Origin: Salinicola halophilus
Lineage (GTDB): Bacteria > Pseudomonadota > Gammaproteobacteria > Pseudomonadales > Halomonadaceae
Direction: 5' to 3'
NCBI RefSeq assembly: GCF_003206155.1
Contig: NZ_PZJV01000006.1
Span: forward strand, 527,925 to 591,924
Length of the DNA stretch: 64,000 nucleotides
Made by a program: the position numbers and the translations under genes. The notes under the pieces are model-generated. The model saw only the letters and a program-made list of their open reading frames with translations. It was not told the DNA's origin and searched no databases. This document shows, piece after piece, positions 1-7,718 of this stretch (positions within the stretch are counted from its first letter, which is position 1; each line of letters opens with the position of its first letter).

Positions 1-190
1 CATGCTGGCCGCAATGCTGGCGCGCGGTGCGCGCTACTTCGGACTGGCGCTGCTGGTGCAGGTCTTCGGTGACCGGGCGCGCAAGCTCTGGGCCCGCCAC
101 GAGCGCGCGATGACGATCGTGCTGATCGTGGCGGTGGTCGCCTATCTGCTCTACCTGGCCAGCGGCTGGCTGGGCGGCGGCTCGGCCTGA
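1..190 (+). CDS. C-terminal fragment of a small membrane protein (possibly DedA/VTT family), 5' cut by window edge
   Basis: Only the last 62 or so residues lie in the window; the reading frame runs off the left edge, so the first visible Met is probably not the start. The visible part has a basic amphipathic stretch (RARKLWARHERA) followed by a single hydrophobic helix (about residues 37-57) and a short Gly-rich tail. A phrase like ARGARYFGLALL followed by a basic segment and a final helix is typical of the C-terminus of DedA/SNARE-associated (VTT) inner-membrane proteins, but this is a weak family call from a fragment. It ends 181 bases before the first GH15 gene and is probably a separate transcription unit. 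Confidence 0.5.
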   Translation, partial: MLAAMLARGARYFGLALLVQVFGDRARKLWARHERAMTIVLIVAVVAYLLYLASGWLGGGSA

Positions 191-371
191 GCCGCCAATG
201 ATGCGAGTTGCCAGAGCGGACCTCGGTTCATCGGCAGATGTCTGACGGCAGCACTTGCGTCATTTGCCAAGCGACTACGCTGGAAGGAGAGGGCATAGAA
301 CTTTGGGTGTAGACGACCCAGGTGGTCATGGCCGCGCCAACCGACGGAACGGAACAGAACAGGAACGACGA

Positions 372-2195
372 ATGACCAGCCTGAGAACGAAGGAGAACCC
401 CGAGCGGATCGACGGGTTCGCACCGCTCAAGGACTACGCGGCGATCGGCGAGGGACGCTCGGTGGCGATGGTGGCGCTGGACGGCTCCATCGACTGGTGG
501 TGCGTGCCGTCGATGGACTCCCCGCCGCTGTTCGACCGCCTGCTGGAGCCGGAGGTGGGCGGTTACTTCTCGCTCACCCCGCGCGGCGACTACCGGGTGG
601 AGCGGCGCTATCTGGAAAACAGCAACGTGCTGCAGACCGATTTCGTCACCGAGTCCGGCCGGGCGCGGGTGACCGAGTCGATCAACAGCACCACCGCCGG
701 GCGTCAGCCCTGGTGCGAGCTGGCCCGCCGGGTGGAGGGCATCGAGGGCGAGGTGACGTTCGATATCGGCTTTCGCGCCGGCACCCAGAACGAGAAGGTG
801 AGCCCGTGGCTGCAGGAAACGCCGCAGGGCAACGTCCACAACGTGGGCAACGTCATGGCGATGTTCCGCGGCTCCGAGGACGTCGTCATCGACGAGTACG
901 CCGACCGCGGGGTGTTCGCGCATCTCGAGACCCATGCCGGCTCGCGCTCGCTGATCGCGCTGCTGGCGGTGGAAGGGGTGCCGCTGGCGGTGCCGCCGAT
1001 CCACAAGATCGACGAGCGCATCGACGTCAGCAACTTCGCCTGGCAGGACTGGGTCGACAAGCTCGACTTCGACGGCCGCTACGCCGAGTGGGTGACGCGC
1101 TCGGCGCTGTCACTCAAGTTTCTGCTCTACTCCCCCAGCGGGGCGATCGCCGCCGCTGCGACCACCTCGCTGCCGGAGCGCATCGGCGGCGAGAAGAACT
1201 ACGACTACCGCTACGCCTGGGTGCGCGACGCCTGTCTGATCATCAAGTCGCTGATTCAGGCGGGCGCCGTCGAGGAGTCCCAGGCGGCGTTCTCCTGGAT
1301 CACTCAAACCATCCGCCGCCACGGTCCGGACATGCGCGCCTGCTACGAGCTGCAGGGCGATCTGATCCCGGCGGAGAGCTATCCGCCGGTGACCGGCTAT
1401 CGCCACTCGCAGCCGGTGCGGGTGGGCAACAACGCTCGCGATCAGGTGCAGCTGAGCATGTACGGCGACATGCTGGCGACGGCGACGCTGTTCATCGAGG
1501 CGGGTCACGTGATCGACATCGACACCGCGCGGCTGCTGGGCGATCTCGCCAATCAGTGCGCCGATCGCTGGCGCATCCGCGACGCGGGTATCTGGGAGCT
1601 GCCGGAGCAGAACCACTACGTTCACTCCAAGATGGCCTGCTGGGTGGCACTGACCCACGCGGTGAAGCTTGCCGAGGCGGGGCACATCGAGCCGACCTGG
1701 AAGCAGCGCTGGGCGCGGGAGCGCGAGCGTATCCGCGACTGGATCGAGGAGCACGGCTGGTCGGAGGCCCGCGGGGCCTACGTCTTCCACGAGGGCACCG
1801 AGGGGCTCGACGCCGCCATGTGCCTGACCCACCGCTACGGTGCCGAGGTCAATCGTGAGCGCATGCTCGCCACCTACCGCGCGATTCGCGAAGAGCTCGG
1901 CCGTGGTGCGCTGTTCTATCGCTACTCCGGCGCCAGCGAAGAGGAGGGCGCCTTCGTCGCCTGCTCCTACTGGATGGTGGAGGCGCTTTCCGCCCTCGGC
2001 GAGTGCGAAGAGGCCGAGGCGCTGATGGACGAAGCGCTCGAGGCCACCGACGGCAACCTCGGGCTGATGACCGAGATGGTCGATCCGGCCAGCGGCGATT
2101 ATCTGGGCAACTTCCCTCAGGGGCTGAGCCATCTGGCGCAGATCTGTGCCGCCAACGCGCTCTCCGGGCGGCCGCTGGAGAGCGAGGACTACTGA
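372..2195 (+). CDS. Glycoside hydrolase family 15 protein (glucoamylase/trehalase-like), copy 1
   Basis: 607 residues, a normal length for bacterial GH15 enzymes. The N-terminus carries the trehalase-like N-terminal domain (LKDYAAIGEGRSVAMV, then DGSIDWWCVPSMDSP), followed by the (alpha/alpha)6 catalytic barrel from about residue 230. Family landmarks are present: NYDYRYAWVRDA near residue 280, the catalytic acid Glu409 in GIWE, and the catalytic base Glu568 in LMTEMVDP followed by GNFPQGLSH. GH15 members hydrolyse alpha-1,4 or alpha,alpha-1,1 glucosidic bonds, releasing glucose; substrate (maltodextrin, trehalose or other) cannot be read from sequence. No signal peptide, so cytoplasmic. I chose the ATG at 372, preceded by AGGA, because upstream in-frame sequence has no family similarity. 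A second GH15 copy follows 108 bases downstream. Confidence 0.9.
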   Translation: MTSLRTKENPERIDGFAPLKDYAAIGEGRSVAMVALDGSIDWWCVPSMDSPPLFDRLLEPEVGGYFSLTPRGDYRVERRYLENSNVLQTDFVTESGRARVTESINSTTAGRQPWCELARRVEGIEGEVTFDIGFRAGTQNEKVSPWLQETPQGNVHNVGNVMAMFRGSEDVVIDEYADRGVFAHLETHAGSRSLIALLAVEGVPLAVPPIHKIDERIDVSNFAWQDWVDKLDFDGRYAEWVTRSALSLKFLLYSPSGAIAAAATTSLPERIGGEKNYDYRYAWVRDACLIIKSLIQAGAVEESQAAFSWITQTIRRHGPDMRACYELQGDLIPAESYPPVTGYRHSQPVRVGNNARDQVQLSMYGDMLATATLFIEAGHVIDIDTARLLGDLANQCADRWRIRDAGIWELPEQNHYVHSKMACWVALTHAVKLAEAGHIEPTWKQRWARERERIRDWIEEHGWSEARGAYVFHEGTEGLDAAMCLTHRYGAEVNRERMLATYRAIREELGRGALFYRYSGASEEEGAFVACSYWMVEALSALGECEEAEALMDEALEATDGNLGLMTEMVDPASGDYLGNFPQGLSHLAQICAANALSGRPLESEDY

Positions 2196-2219
2196 GCCTG
2201 CCGAACTCGGAAACCCGAA

Positions 2220-2272
2220 CGCGAGACTGACCCGCCGGCGACCGAATACGGTCGCCGACTCGGGTCCTCGCG
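2220..2272 (+). other. Long interrupted inverted repeat between the two GH15 genes
   Basis: In the 108-base gap between the paralogues three nested arms pair in order: CGCGAG (2220-2225) with CTCGCG (2267-2272), GACCCG (2229-2234) with CGGGTC (2261-2266), and CGGCGACC (2236-2243) with GGTCGCCG (2250-2257), leaving loop GAATAC. Together this is a roughly 20-bp stem with two small internal bulges. No T-run follows on either strand, so it is not a canonical intrinsic terminator. It could be an mRNA-processing or stability element, a transcription attenuator, or a protein-binding palindrome. Confidence 0.6.
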
Positions 2273-2303
2273 TGAGCGAGAATTCACCAACCCAAGGCAA
2301 GCG

Positions 2304-4157
2304 ATGACCCGCTGTAGACAGAAAACCCATCCGACACGTTTGAACGGCAATGCGCCGCTGGAGGATTACGCGGCCATCGGTGAAGGCCGCTCGCTGGCCA
2401 TGGTGGCGCTGGATGGCTCGATCGACTGGTGGTGCGTGCCGTCGATGGATTCGCCGGCGCTGTTCGACCGGCTGCTCGACCCCGACGCGGGCGGCCATTT
2501 CGCCCTCACCCCCACGGAGGCGTTTCGCGTCGAGCGGCGCTACCGCGACGACAGCAACGTGCTGGAGACCGAATTCGTCACCGCCAGCGGGCGGGCCCGC
2601 GTCACCGAGTCGATCAACAGCTCGACCGCGGGGCGCCAGCCCTGGTGCGAGCTGGCCCGGCGCGTCGAGGGACTGGAAGGCGAGGTCGACTTCGACGTTC
2701 GCTTCAAGCCCGGAACGCAGAACGGTCGCGTCAGCCCGTGGATGCAGCGCACGGCACAGGGCGAAGTCCACAATATCGACGGCGTGATGGCGATGTTCCA
2801 TGTCTCCGACGACGTGACGGTCGCGTGCCGGGACGACCGCTGCGTCGAGGCCCGCCTGACCACGGGCGTCGGCTCCCGGTCGCTGGTCACGCTGCTGGCA
2901 GTGGAGAGTCAGCCGCTGACCATTCCGCCTCTCGACAGGATCGACGAGCGCATCGAGGTGAGCGATTTCGCCTGGCGCGACTGGGTCGACAAGCTGACCT
3001 ATCAAGGGCGCTATCACGACACCGTGGTGCGTTCGGCGCTGGGGCTCAAGTTCCTGTGGTATTCGCCCAGCGGGGCGATCGCCGCCGCCGCCACGACGTC
3101 GCTGCCCGAAGGCATCGGCGGCACCGACAACTACGACTACCGCTTCGCCTGGGTGCGCGATGCCTGCCTGACCATCAAGGCGTTCCTGCAGATCGGTGCG
3201 CTGGAGGAGTCGCAGGCGGCCTTCTCCTGGCTGGCGGGCGTCATCCGCCGCCACGGTCCCGATCCTCACGTCTGCTATCGGCTCGATGGCGAGATGATCG
3301 CCCCCGAGACCCACCCCGATCTCCCCGGCTACCGGGACTCGCGCCCGGTGCGTATCGGCAACGACGTCCGCTATCAGCGCCAGCTCGGGATGTACGGCGA
3401 CATGCTCTCGACCGCGTCGCTGTTCATCGAGGCCGGCCACGTGATCGATCTCGAAACCGCCCGGCTACTCTGCGATCTCGCCAATCAGTGCGCGGACCGC
3501 TGGCGGCTGCGGGACGCCGGCATCTGGGAGCGCGCCGCCCAGCGCCACTACGTGCAGTCGAAGATGGCGTGCTGGCAGGCGCTGACCCATGCGGTGCAGC
3601 TCGCCGAGGCCGGCTATCTCGAAGCGACCTGGAAAGCGCGCTGGCAGCGAGAGCGCGCGCGCATCAGCGAGTGGATCGAGACTCACGGCTGGTCCGAAGC
3701 CCGCGGGGCCTACCTGATGCACACCGACGCCGAGGATCTGGACGCCTCGATGGCGCTGATGCACGGCTACGGCAACGAGGTCGATCGCGAACGCATGCGC
3801 TCGACCTATCGCGTCATCCGCGAAGAGCTCGGGCGCGGCCCGCAGCTCCATCGCTTCTCCGGCGCCGCCGAGACGGAGGGCACGTTCATCGCCTGCAGCT
3901 ACTGGCTGGTGGAGGGGCTGGTCGCGCTCGGCGAACGCGAGGAGGCCGAACGGCTGATGGATCAGATGCTGGAAGTGACCGACATCAACCTGGGCCTGAT
4001 GACCGAGATGCTCGACCCGGCGACCGGCGCCTTTCTGGGCAACGCGCCACAGGGGCTAAGTCATCTGGCGCAGATCGGCGCCGCCAGTGCGCTCTCCGAT
4101 CACCTTCAGAGGGATCGCGGCGACGAGTCCGAAAGCCACGCCGCCGGCTCCGAATAG
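2304..4157 (+). CDS. Glycoside hydrolase family 15 protein, copy 2 (tandem paralogue)
   Basis: 617 residues. It is colinear with the upstream gene without net insertion: the catalytic acid is again Glu409 (GIWE) and the base again Glu568 (LMTEMLDP, then GNAPQGLSH). The same N-terminal trehalase-like domain is present (LEDYAAIGEGRSLAMV, DGSIDWWCVPSMDSP). The C-terminal tail is about ten residues longer and polar. Predicted cytoplasmic alpha-glucosidase acting on an oligosaccharide or trehalose-type substrate. The two genes are clearly an old tandem duplication, since identity is high but spread throughout. Start ATG at 2304 is preceded by AAGG. Likely cotranscribed with copy 1 unless the hairpin between them acts as a stop. 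Confidence 0.9.
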   Translation: MTRCRQKTHPTRLNGNAPLEDYAAIGEGRSLAMVALDGSIDWWCVPSMDSPALFDRLLDPDAGGHFALTPTEAFRVERRYRDDSNVLETEFVTASGRARVTESINSSTAGRQPWCELARRVEGLEGEVDFDVRFKPGTQNGRVSPWMQRTAQGEVHNIDGVMAMFHVSDDVTVACRDDRCVEARLTTGVGSRSLVTLLAVESQPLTIPPLDRIDERIEVSDFAWRDWVDKLTYQGRYHDTVVRSALGLKFLWYSPSGAIAAAATTSLPEGIGGTDNYDYRFAWVRDACLTIKAFLQIGALEESQAAFSWLAGVIRRHGPDPHVCYRLDGEMIAPETHPDLPGYRDSRPVRIGNDVRYQRQLGMYGDMLSTASLFIEAGHVIDLETARLLCDLANQCADRWRLRDAGIWERAAQRHYVQSKMACWQALTHAVQLAEAGYLEATWKARWQRERARISEWIETHGWSEARGAYLMHTDAEDLDASMALMHGYGNEVDRERMRSTYRVIREELGRGPQLHRFSGAAETEGTFIACSYWLVEGLVALGEREEAERLMDQMLEVTDINLGLMTEMLDPATGAFLGNAPQGLSHLAQIGAASALSDHLQRDRGDESESHAAGSE

Positions 4158-4201
4158 TTCGTCCCCGCCGTGGCCTCGCAACGCCGCCGGGGCGGTCGTG
4201 C

Positions 4202-5032
4202 CTAGCCGGCGGGGCGCGGTTCGGCGCCTTCGGGTAGCGCACTCTCCTGCAGGGCGCTCTCCTGCAACACATTCAGCCGTGCCCCGAGTCCTTCGGGGGC
4301 GCGGGCATTGCAGCGTCCACTGGTGATCACCCGCAGTGCGTCGAGCCAGGCGACGCGAAAGCCGTGGTGCTGGAGACTGGCGACGAGCTGGATGTCCTCG
4401 TGGGAGGCGAGCGGCGGGAAGCCGCCGACGGCGCGATAGGCGTCGGCGTCGACTCCCAGGTTGGCGCCGTGAACGTGGCGGCCGTCCGGGCACTCCCGTC
4501 TCAGCGCCAGATACTGACGGCGCAGCCGCTGCGGCAGCGCATGCCAGCCGGCGAGACGCACACCGCCGCAGACCACATCGGCGCGACTGGCGCACTGGCG
4601 CACCAGCCAGTCCGGACGGACGACGGTATCGGCATCGGTGAAGGCGAGCCAGCGGGCGCCTTCATCCAGCGCTTGCAGCGCGCCGGCGTGACGGGCCATG
4701 CCGACGTTGGTGAACCCCACGCTCAAGCCCACGAGTGTCGTCGGCGTCTTCTTGGCCGTGAGACGCTCAGTCACCGACCGCCCGTTCCCCAACCGCCCGT
4801 TCCCCAACCGCTCGTTCGCCAACCGCTCATTCGTTAGCTGCTCGTTCGTTAGCTGCTCGTTCGCCAACCGCGCGACGATGGCCGCGGAGCCGTCGCGGCA
4901 GGCATCCAGCACCACCACCACGGTCACCGCTTCGCCGGCGAGGCCGGGGTGGCGGGCGGCGGCCATGACCGATGCCAGGCATGCGCCGAGCAGCTGCTCC
5001 TCGTCGTGGGCCGGTATCACGACGCCGATCAT
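4202..5032 (-). CDS. Glycosyltransferase family 2, last gene of a four-gene operon
   Basis: 276 residues. Starts MIGVVIPAHDEE, the usual GT2 opening, and has the GT-A DXD motif as TDAD (Asp133, Asp135), then a region like the GT2 acceptor site (GANLGVDADAYRAVGGF, then HEDIQL). GT2 enzymes transfer a sugar from a nucleotide sugar to a lipid, glycan or small acceptor; no membrane helices are visible, so it is cytosolic. Start chosen at 5032 because its ATGA overlaps the stop of the upstream methyltransferase gene. Oddities: residues about 55-84 are a six-unit pentapeptide repeat (RLANE/QLTNE/RLGNG type) encoded by 15-bp DNA repeats, inserted in the loop after the first beta strands, and the C-terminus has a second duplication (QESAL twice). 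The repeat may be a variable surface loop. Confidence 0.85.
   Translation of the reverse strand: MIGVVIPAHDEEQLLGACLASVMAAARHPGLAGEAVTVVVVLDACRDGSAAIVARLANEQLTNEQLTNERLANERLGNGRLGNGRSVTERLTAKKTPTTLVGLSVGFTNVGMARHAGALQALDEGARWLAFTDADTVVRPDWLVRQCASRADVVCGGVRLAGWHALPQRLRRQYLALRRECPDGRHVHGANLGVDADAYRAVGGFPPLASHEDIQLVASLQHHGFRVAWLDALRVITSGRCNARAPEGLGARLNVLQESALQESALPEGAEPRPAG
4236..4265. repeat. Two 15-bp tandem repeats at 3' end of the GT2 gene
   Basis: Units 4236-4250 and 4251-4265 differ at two positions and encode the peptide QESAL twice near the C-terminus of the glycosyltransferase. The 15-bp length equals the period of the larger repeat in the same gene. Confidence 0.7.
4779..4868. repeat. 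Six 15-bp tandem repeats inside the GT2 gene
   Basis: Six consecutive 15-bp units (consensus CGCTCGTTCGCCAAC on the plus strand) run from 4779 to 4868; the first two are identical and the others carry one to five changes. The period is a multiple of three, so the array keeps the reading frame and encodes pentapeptides with the pattern R/Q-L-x-N-E/G on the minus strand. Loss or gain of units would change loop length without frameshift. Confidence 0.9.
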
Positions 5033-5673
5033 CCGCGGGGGGCCAGCGTGGCGGCGCGCGGCGCCGCCGACCACGACTCGAGGCGGAAATCCGGCTCGAT
5101 CAGGCAGCTCGTACGGGGCCGCGCGAGCGTCGTTCGCAGGGTGTCATGGACGCTGTCGCCGTCGCTGAGCGCGTCGGCGATCGGGTGGCGCCAGTGGCAG
5201 GCGATCAGCTCGCCGTCGTCGCTGAGCGATGCCTCGAGCGTGCGGATGGCCGCGACCAGCGCGTCGGGCGCGAGGTAGTAGCCGAGCTCGCTGAACACGA
5301 TCAGGTCGAATCCACCCGGCGGCGTCCCGTCGTGCAGGGCGTGGCGGGCCACCGTGACGTGCGAATGGGCGACGAGTCGCCGCCGGGCGTGGTTCACCGC
5401 GCTCTCGCTGACGTCCCAGCAGAGCAGGGCGTCGCAGCGCTCGGCCAGCGCGGCGCTGAGCACGCCGACCGAGCAGCCCGGCTCGAAGGCGCAGCGATAG
5501 CGCGGCTGGCTCAGCATGGCCAGTGTCAGGGACCGTTTCCGCGCCTCGTACCAGGAGTCGGCGTAGCGCCAGGGGTCCGCCGAGCCGGCGTGCAGCCGCT
5601 CGAAGTGGGCGTGGAGGGTGCGTTCGGTGGCAAGTGCAGCGGATTCGGACCGTCGTGACGACGCATCGCTCAT
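5029..5673 (-). CDS. NodS-like SAM-dependent methyltransferase
   Basis: 214 residues. The N-terminal part (SADPWRYADSWYEARKR, about 31-47) and the SAM-binding motif I FEPGCSVG (63-70) match the NodS family of class I methyltransferases. Further features are CWDVSESAV (motif II) and FDLIVFSELGYYL (post-motif). NodS of rhizobia N-methylates the free amine of deacetylated chitooligosaccharides. That precedent is attractive here because the next gene upstream is a PIG-L N-deacetylase and the next downstream a GT2, but the substrate is an inference. The ATG at 5673 overlaps the PIG-L stop as ATGA (5670-5673), and its own stop overlaps the GT2 start (5029-5032), implying translational coupling. Confidence 0.85.
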   Translation of the reverse strand: MSDASSRRSESAALATERTLHAHFERLHAGSADPWRYADSWYEARKRSLTLAMLSQPRYRCAFEPGCSVGVLSAALAERCDALLCWDVSESAVNHARRRLVAHSHVTVARHALHDGTPPGGFDLIVFSELGYYLAPDALVAAIRTLEASLSDDGELIACHWRHPIADALSDGDSVHDTLRTTLARPRTSCLIEPDFRLESWSAAPRAATLAPRG

Positions 5674-6437
5674 AGCAGGAACACCTCGTAGGCCTGGGTC
5701 AGCCGCTCGAGCGTCAGCGCGGAGAGGACCGGCGGCGCGCCGGTGGTGTCGTCCGGCTGGCACTGGCTCGCGTGTTCGACCATCGCGTGGCGCTTGGCGG
5801 CGCGCTGCGATTCGGTCAGCGCCAGCCGGTGGGCGCGATGCCACGGCACGCGAGTGTCGTCGGGCTCGGCCCAGTGCCACATCCAGATCGGCATCTCGAC
5901 CAGCGTGCGCTGCTCGCCGCCGGCCGCCTCGATCAGGTCGACGCAGATGTCGCCGGTCGCCTCGTGGTCGGCGTGGCCGTCGCCGCGCCAGGTCGTGAGC
6001 AGAATGTCATCGTCGCGCAGTAGATGATGCAGGCGATAGGCGAGCGTCTTCGCCTCGGCGGCGATCTGAGTGTCCGGCAGTCGCAGGCGTATCGTCTCCA
6101 TGGCGTCGAGGCCGAGGCTTGCAAGCGCCCGTCGGCTCTCTTCCGGCCGCGTGGCGGCGAGCCGCTCGGCGGGCCACAGGGTCGAGCCGGGGTGACTGCC
6201 GGTGCCGTCGGTGACCGAGACCATCACGAGCTCCCGGCCAAGGGCGTGAAGCTGCATCAGCAGCCCGCCGCAGCCGAGCACCTCGTCGTCCGGATGCGGG
6301 GCGATCACCACCACCCGCCGGCCCTCGCCGAAGACGCTCTCCAGATCCAGCGGCGCCAGCGCGGCGAGTCCGGGCCAGTCGCGCCAGGTCGTGAGCGGCG
6401 TGCCCTCTCCGCCGAAGTCCGGTGTCTCTTCGTTCAT
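5670..6437 (-). CDS. PIG-L family N-acetylglucosamine-type deacetylase
   Basis: 255 residues. Shows the family hallmark PHPDDE (47-52), binding zinc through His48 and Asp51, plus a second metal-site segment GHADHEA (His155, His158). The family includes MshB, BshB and PIG-L, zinc amidases removing acetyl groups from GlcNAc-containing molecules. No signal peptide is visible, so cytoplasmic. The start at 6437 overlaps the upstream flavoprotein stop as ATGA (6434-6437), and its stop overlaps the methyltransferase start. Genomic context suggests that it exposes an amine for methylation by the NodS-like partner. Confidence 0.88.
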   Translation of the reverse strand: MNEETPDFGGEGTPLTTWRDWPGLAALAPLDLESVFGEGRRVVVIAPHPDDEVLGCGGLLMQLHALGRELVMVSVTDGTGSHPGSTLWPAERLAATRPEESRRALASLGLDAMETIRLRLPDTQIAAEAKTLAYRLHHLLRDDDILLTTWRGDGHADHEATGDICVDLIEAAGGEQRTLVEMPIWMWHWAEPDDTRVPWHRAHRLALTESQRAAKRHAMVEHASQCQPDDTTGAPPVLSALTLERLTQAYEVFLL

Positions 6438-7567
6438 GGCTGCACTTTTCCGTAGTGGCGAAACGACGCCGGCTGGCCCAACGCCCAGGCGGTGGTGTCC
6501 TGCTCGGCGCGATAGGCGCCGAGCGCTTCCAGGTCCCGCTCGGCGTGACACTGGCGAACGAAGACGGGCAGATCGGCGATCAGGCGTGCGAAAGCCGGAT
6601 CGCGACAGTAAGGGCCGGCGCCGACGCCGCGGCCCACGTGATGGATGACCTCGGCGACGACGCCGTCGATGGCGGCACGCACCGACAGCGTCTCGTAGTA
6701 CGCATCGGCTCGCGGATGGGCGTCGATCCAGGCGGCGGCCGCTTCCAGCCGCGCCTGGCCATGACGCAGCGCCACGTCCACCGCACCGAGGTGCGCCAGG
6801 GCGTGCGGTTCGCCGCGGCGTCCGGCGCTGGCGTGCAGGCACTGGCCGAGCCGGACTGCCGCGCCCCACCAGCAGGCGGCGACGCCGATCCCGCCATACC
6901 AGAAGCCGGGGCGCTCGAGGTAGCTTCGCGCGGTGCCGACGATCACGGCGTCGACGTCATCGAAGCGCACGTCGACGCTCTGGGTGACGGCCATGCCCAC
7001 GGCGTGCCAGCCGGCTCTGGTCACGTGGACGCCGGGCGCATCGAGGGCGACGGCCGCAAGATAGGGGGCTTCGTCGTAGCTGGCGGTCACCAGCGCGTGG
7101 CTCACCGTCGCCGCCCCCGAGCACCACGCCTTGGTGCCGTTCAAGCGGACGCGCTGACGATCGGTGAGCGCCGGCGCGGTCCGGCCCGGGCCGACCGTTG
7201 TGGCAGTGGCTCGCTCGGGGGTGGTCGGGTCGAGCGCGATCTCGAGGCGGGCGAAGGGGGGCTCCGCGGCCCATACCGCCCAGGTGGCATCATCCGGATG
7301 GCGTGACGGATCGCTGGTCTCGGCGATTATCGCCAGGGCATCGGTATGGCTCTCGAAGAGTTTGACCAGGGCCAGGTCGCAGCCGGCAACGCTTGCGAGC
7401 ATGCGCCAGCGGGCGAGGGTATCGCCGCGACCCGGCAGCGGGAGCCGGTCGAGCCCGTACTGGCGCAGCTCGGCCAGACGCGCGGCGAGCGTCTCGGCAT
7501 TCTCGGCGGGGGCCGACCATTCGGCGCAGAGCCCGGCCAGCGCGTCGCTCGCGTTCGGATAAGGCAT
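6434..7567 (-). CDS. Acyl-CoA dehydrogenase-like flavoprotein, first gene of the operon
   Basis: 377 residues with the acyl-CoA dehydrogenase three-domain layout: helical N-terminal domain (1-100), beta domain with NGTKAWCSGA, and C-terminal helical bundle (from FWYGGIGVAACW). The usual C-terminal motif with the catalytic glutamate (EGT/GTNEI type) is not visible; instead it ends with a RQCHAERDLEALG segment. The reaction may therefore not be classical acyl-CoA oxidation; flavin monooxygenase or another oxidation is possible. The start at 7567 has a good Shine-Dalgarno sequence (CAGGGAG) nine bases upstream. It leads the operon with PIG-L, methyltransferase and GT2 genes, all joined by ATGA overlaps. 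Confidence 0.8.
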   Translation of the reverse strand: MPYPNASDALAGLCAEWSAPAENAETLAARLAELRQYGLDRLPLPGRGDTLARWRMLASVAGCDLALVKLFESHTDALAIIAETSDPSRHPDDATWAVWAAEPPFARLEIALDPTTPERATATTVGPGRTAPALTDRQRVRLNGTKAWCSGAATVSHALVTASYDEAPYLAAVALDAPGVHVTRAGWHAVGMAVTQSVDVRFDDVDAVIVGTARSYLERPGFWYGGIGVAACWWGAAVRLGQCLHASAGRRGEPHALAHLGAVDVALRHGQARLEAAAAWIDAHPRADAYYETLSVRAAIDGVVAEVIHHVGRGVGAGPYCRDPAFARLIADLPVFVRQCHAERDLEALGAYRAEQDTTAWALGQPASFRHYGKVQP

Positions 7568-7635
7568 CTCACGCTCCCTGGTGTTCCACGCGCTGATCGG
7601 GCGCGTCGGTACTGACGCCGGCCCTGGCGTCGAGG

Positions 7636-7718
7636 TTGTCGCCGGTCTGGCAGCGGCTGTGAACGCGACAATACGCCGATTGTCGCCTGTCGGTAATCCA
7701 GACCAAGCGGTAATCGGG
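7636..7718 (-). promoter_or_regulatory. Candidate operator region upstream of the four-gene operon
   Basis: The 349-base divergent gap 7568-7916 holds no gene. It contains a perfect 8-bp inverted repeat, GCGACAAT (7665-7672) and ATTGTCGC (7679-7686), 98 bases upstream of the flavoprotein start. A third half-site TTGTCGCC lies at 7636-7643, and there is a direct repeat CGGTAATC (from 7691 and 7708, 17 bases apart). These could be binding sites for a regulator of either divergent gene. No regulator gene is adjacent. Confidence 0.4.

Noticed and set aside
1110-3440. Long open frame antisense to both GH15 genes (776 codons)
   Set aside because: It mirrors third-position GC bias of the plus-strand genes, crosses the intergenic hairpin, is rich in Arg/His/Gly/Ala with no domain, and the plus-strand genes have full catalytic motifs.
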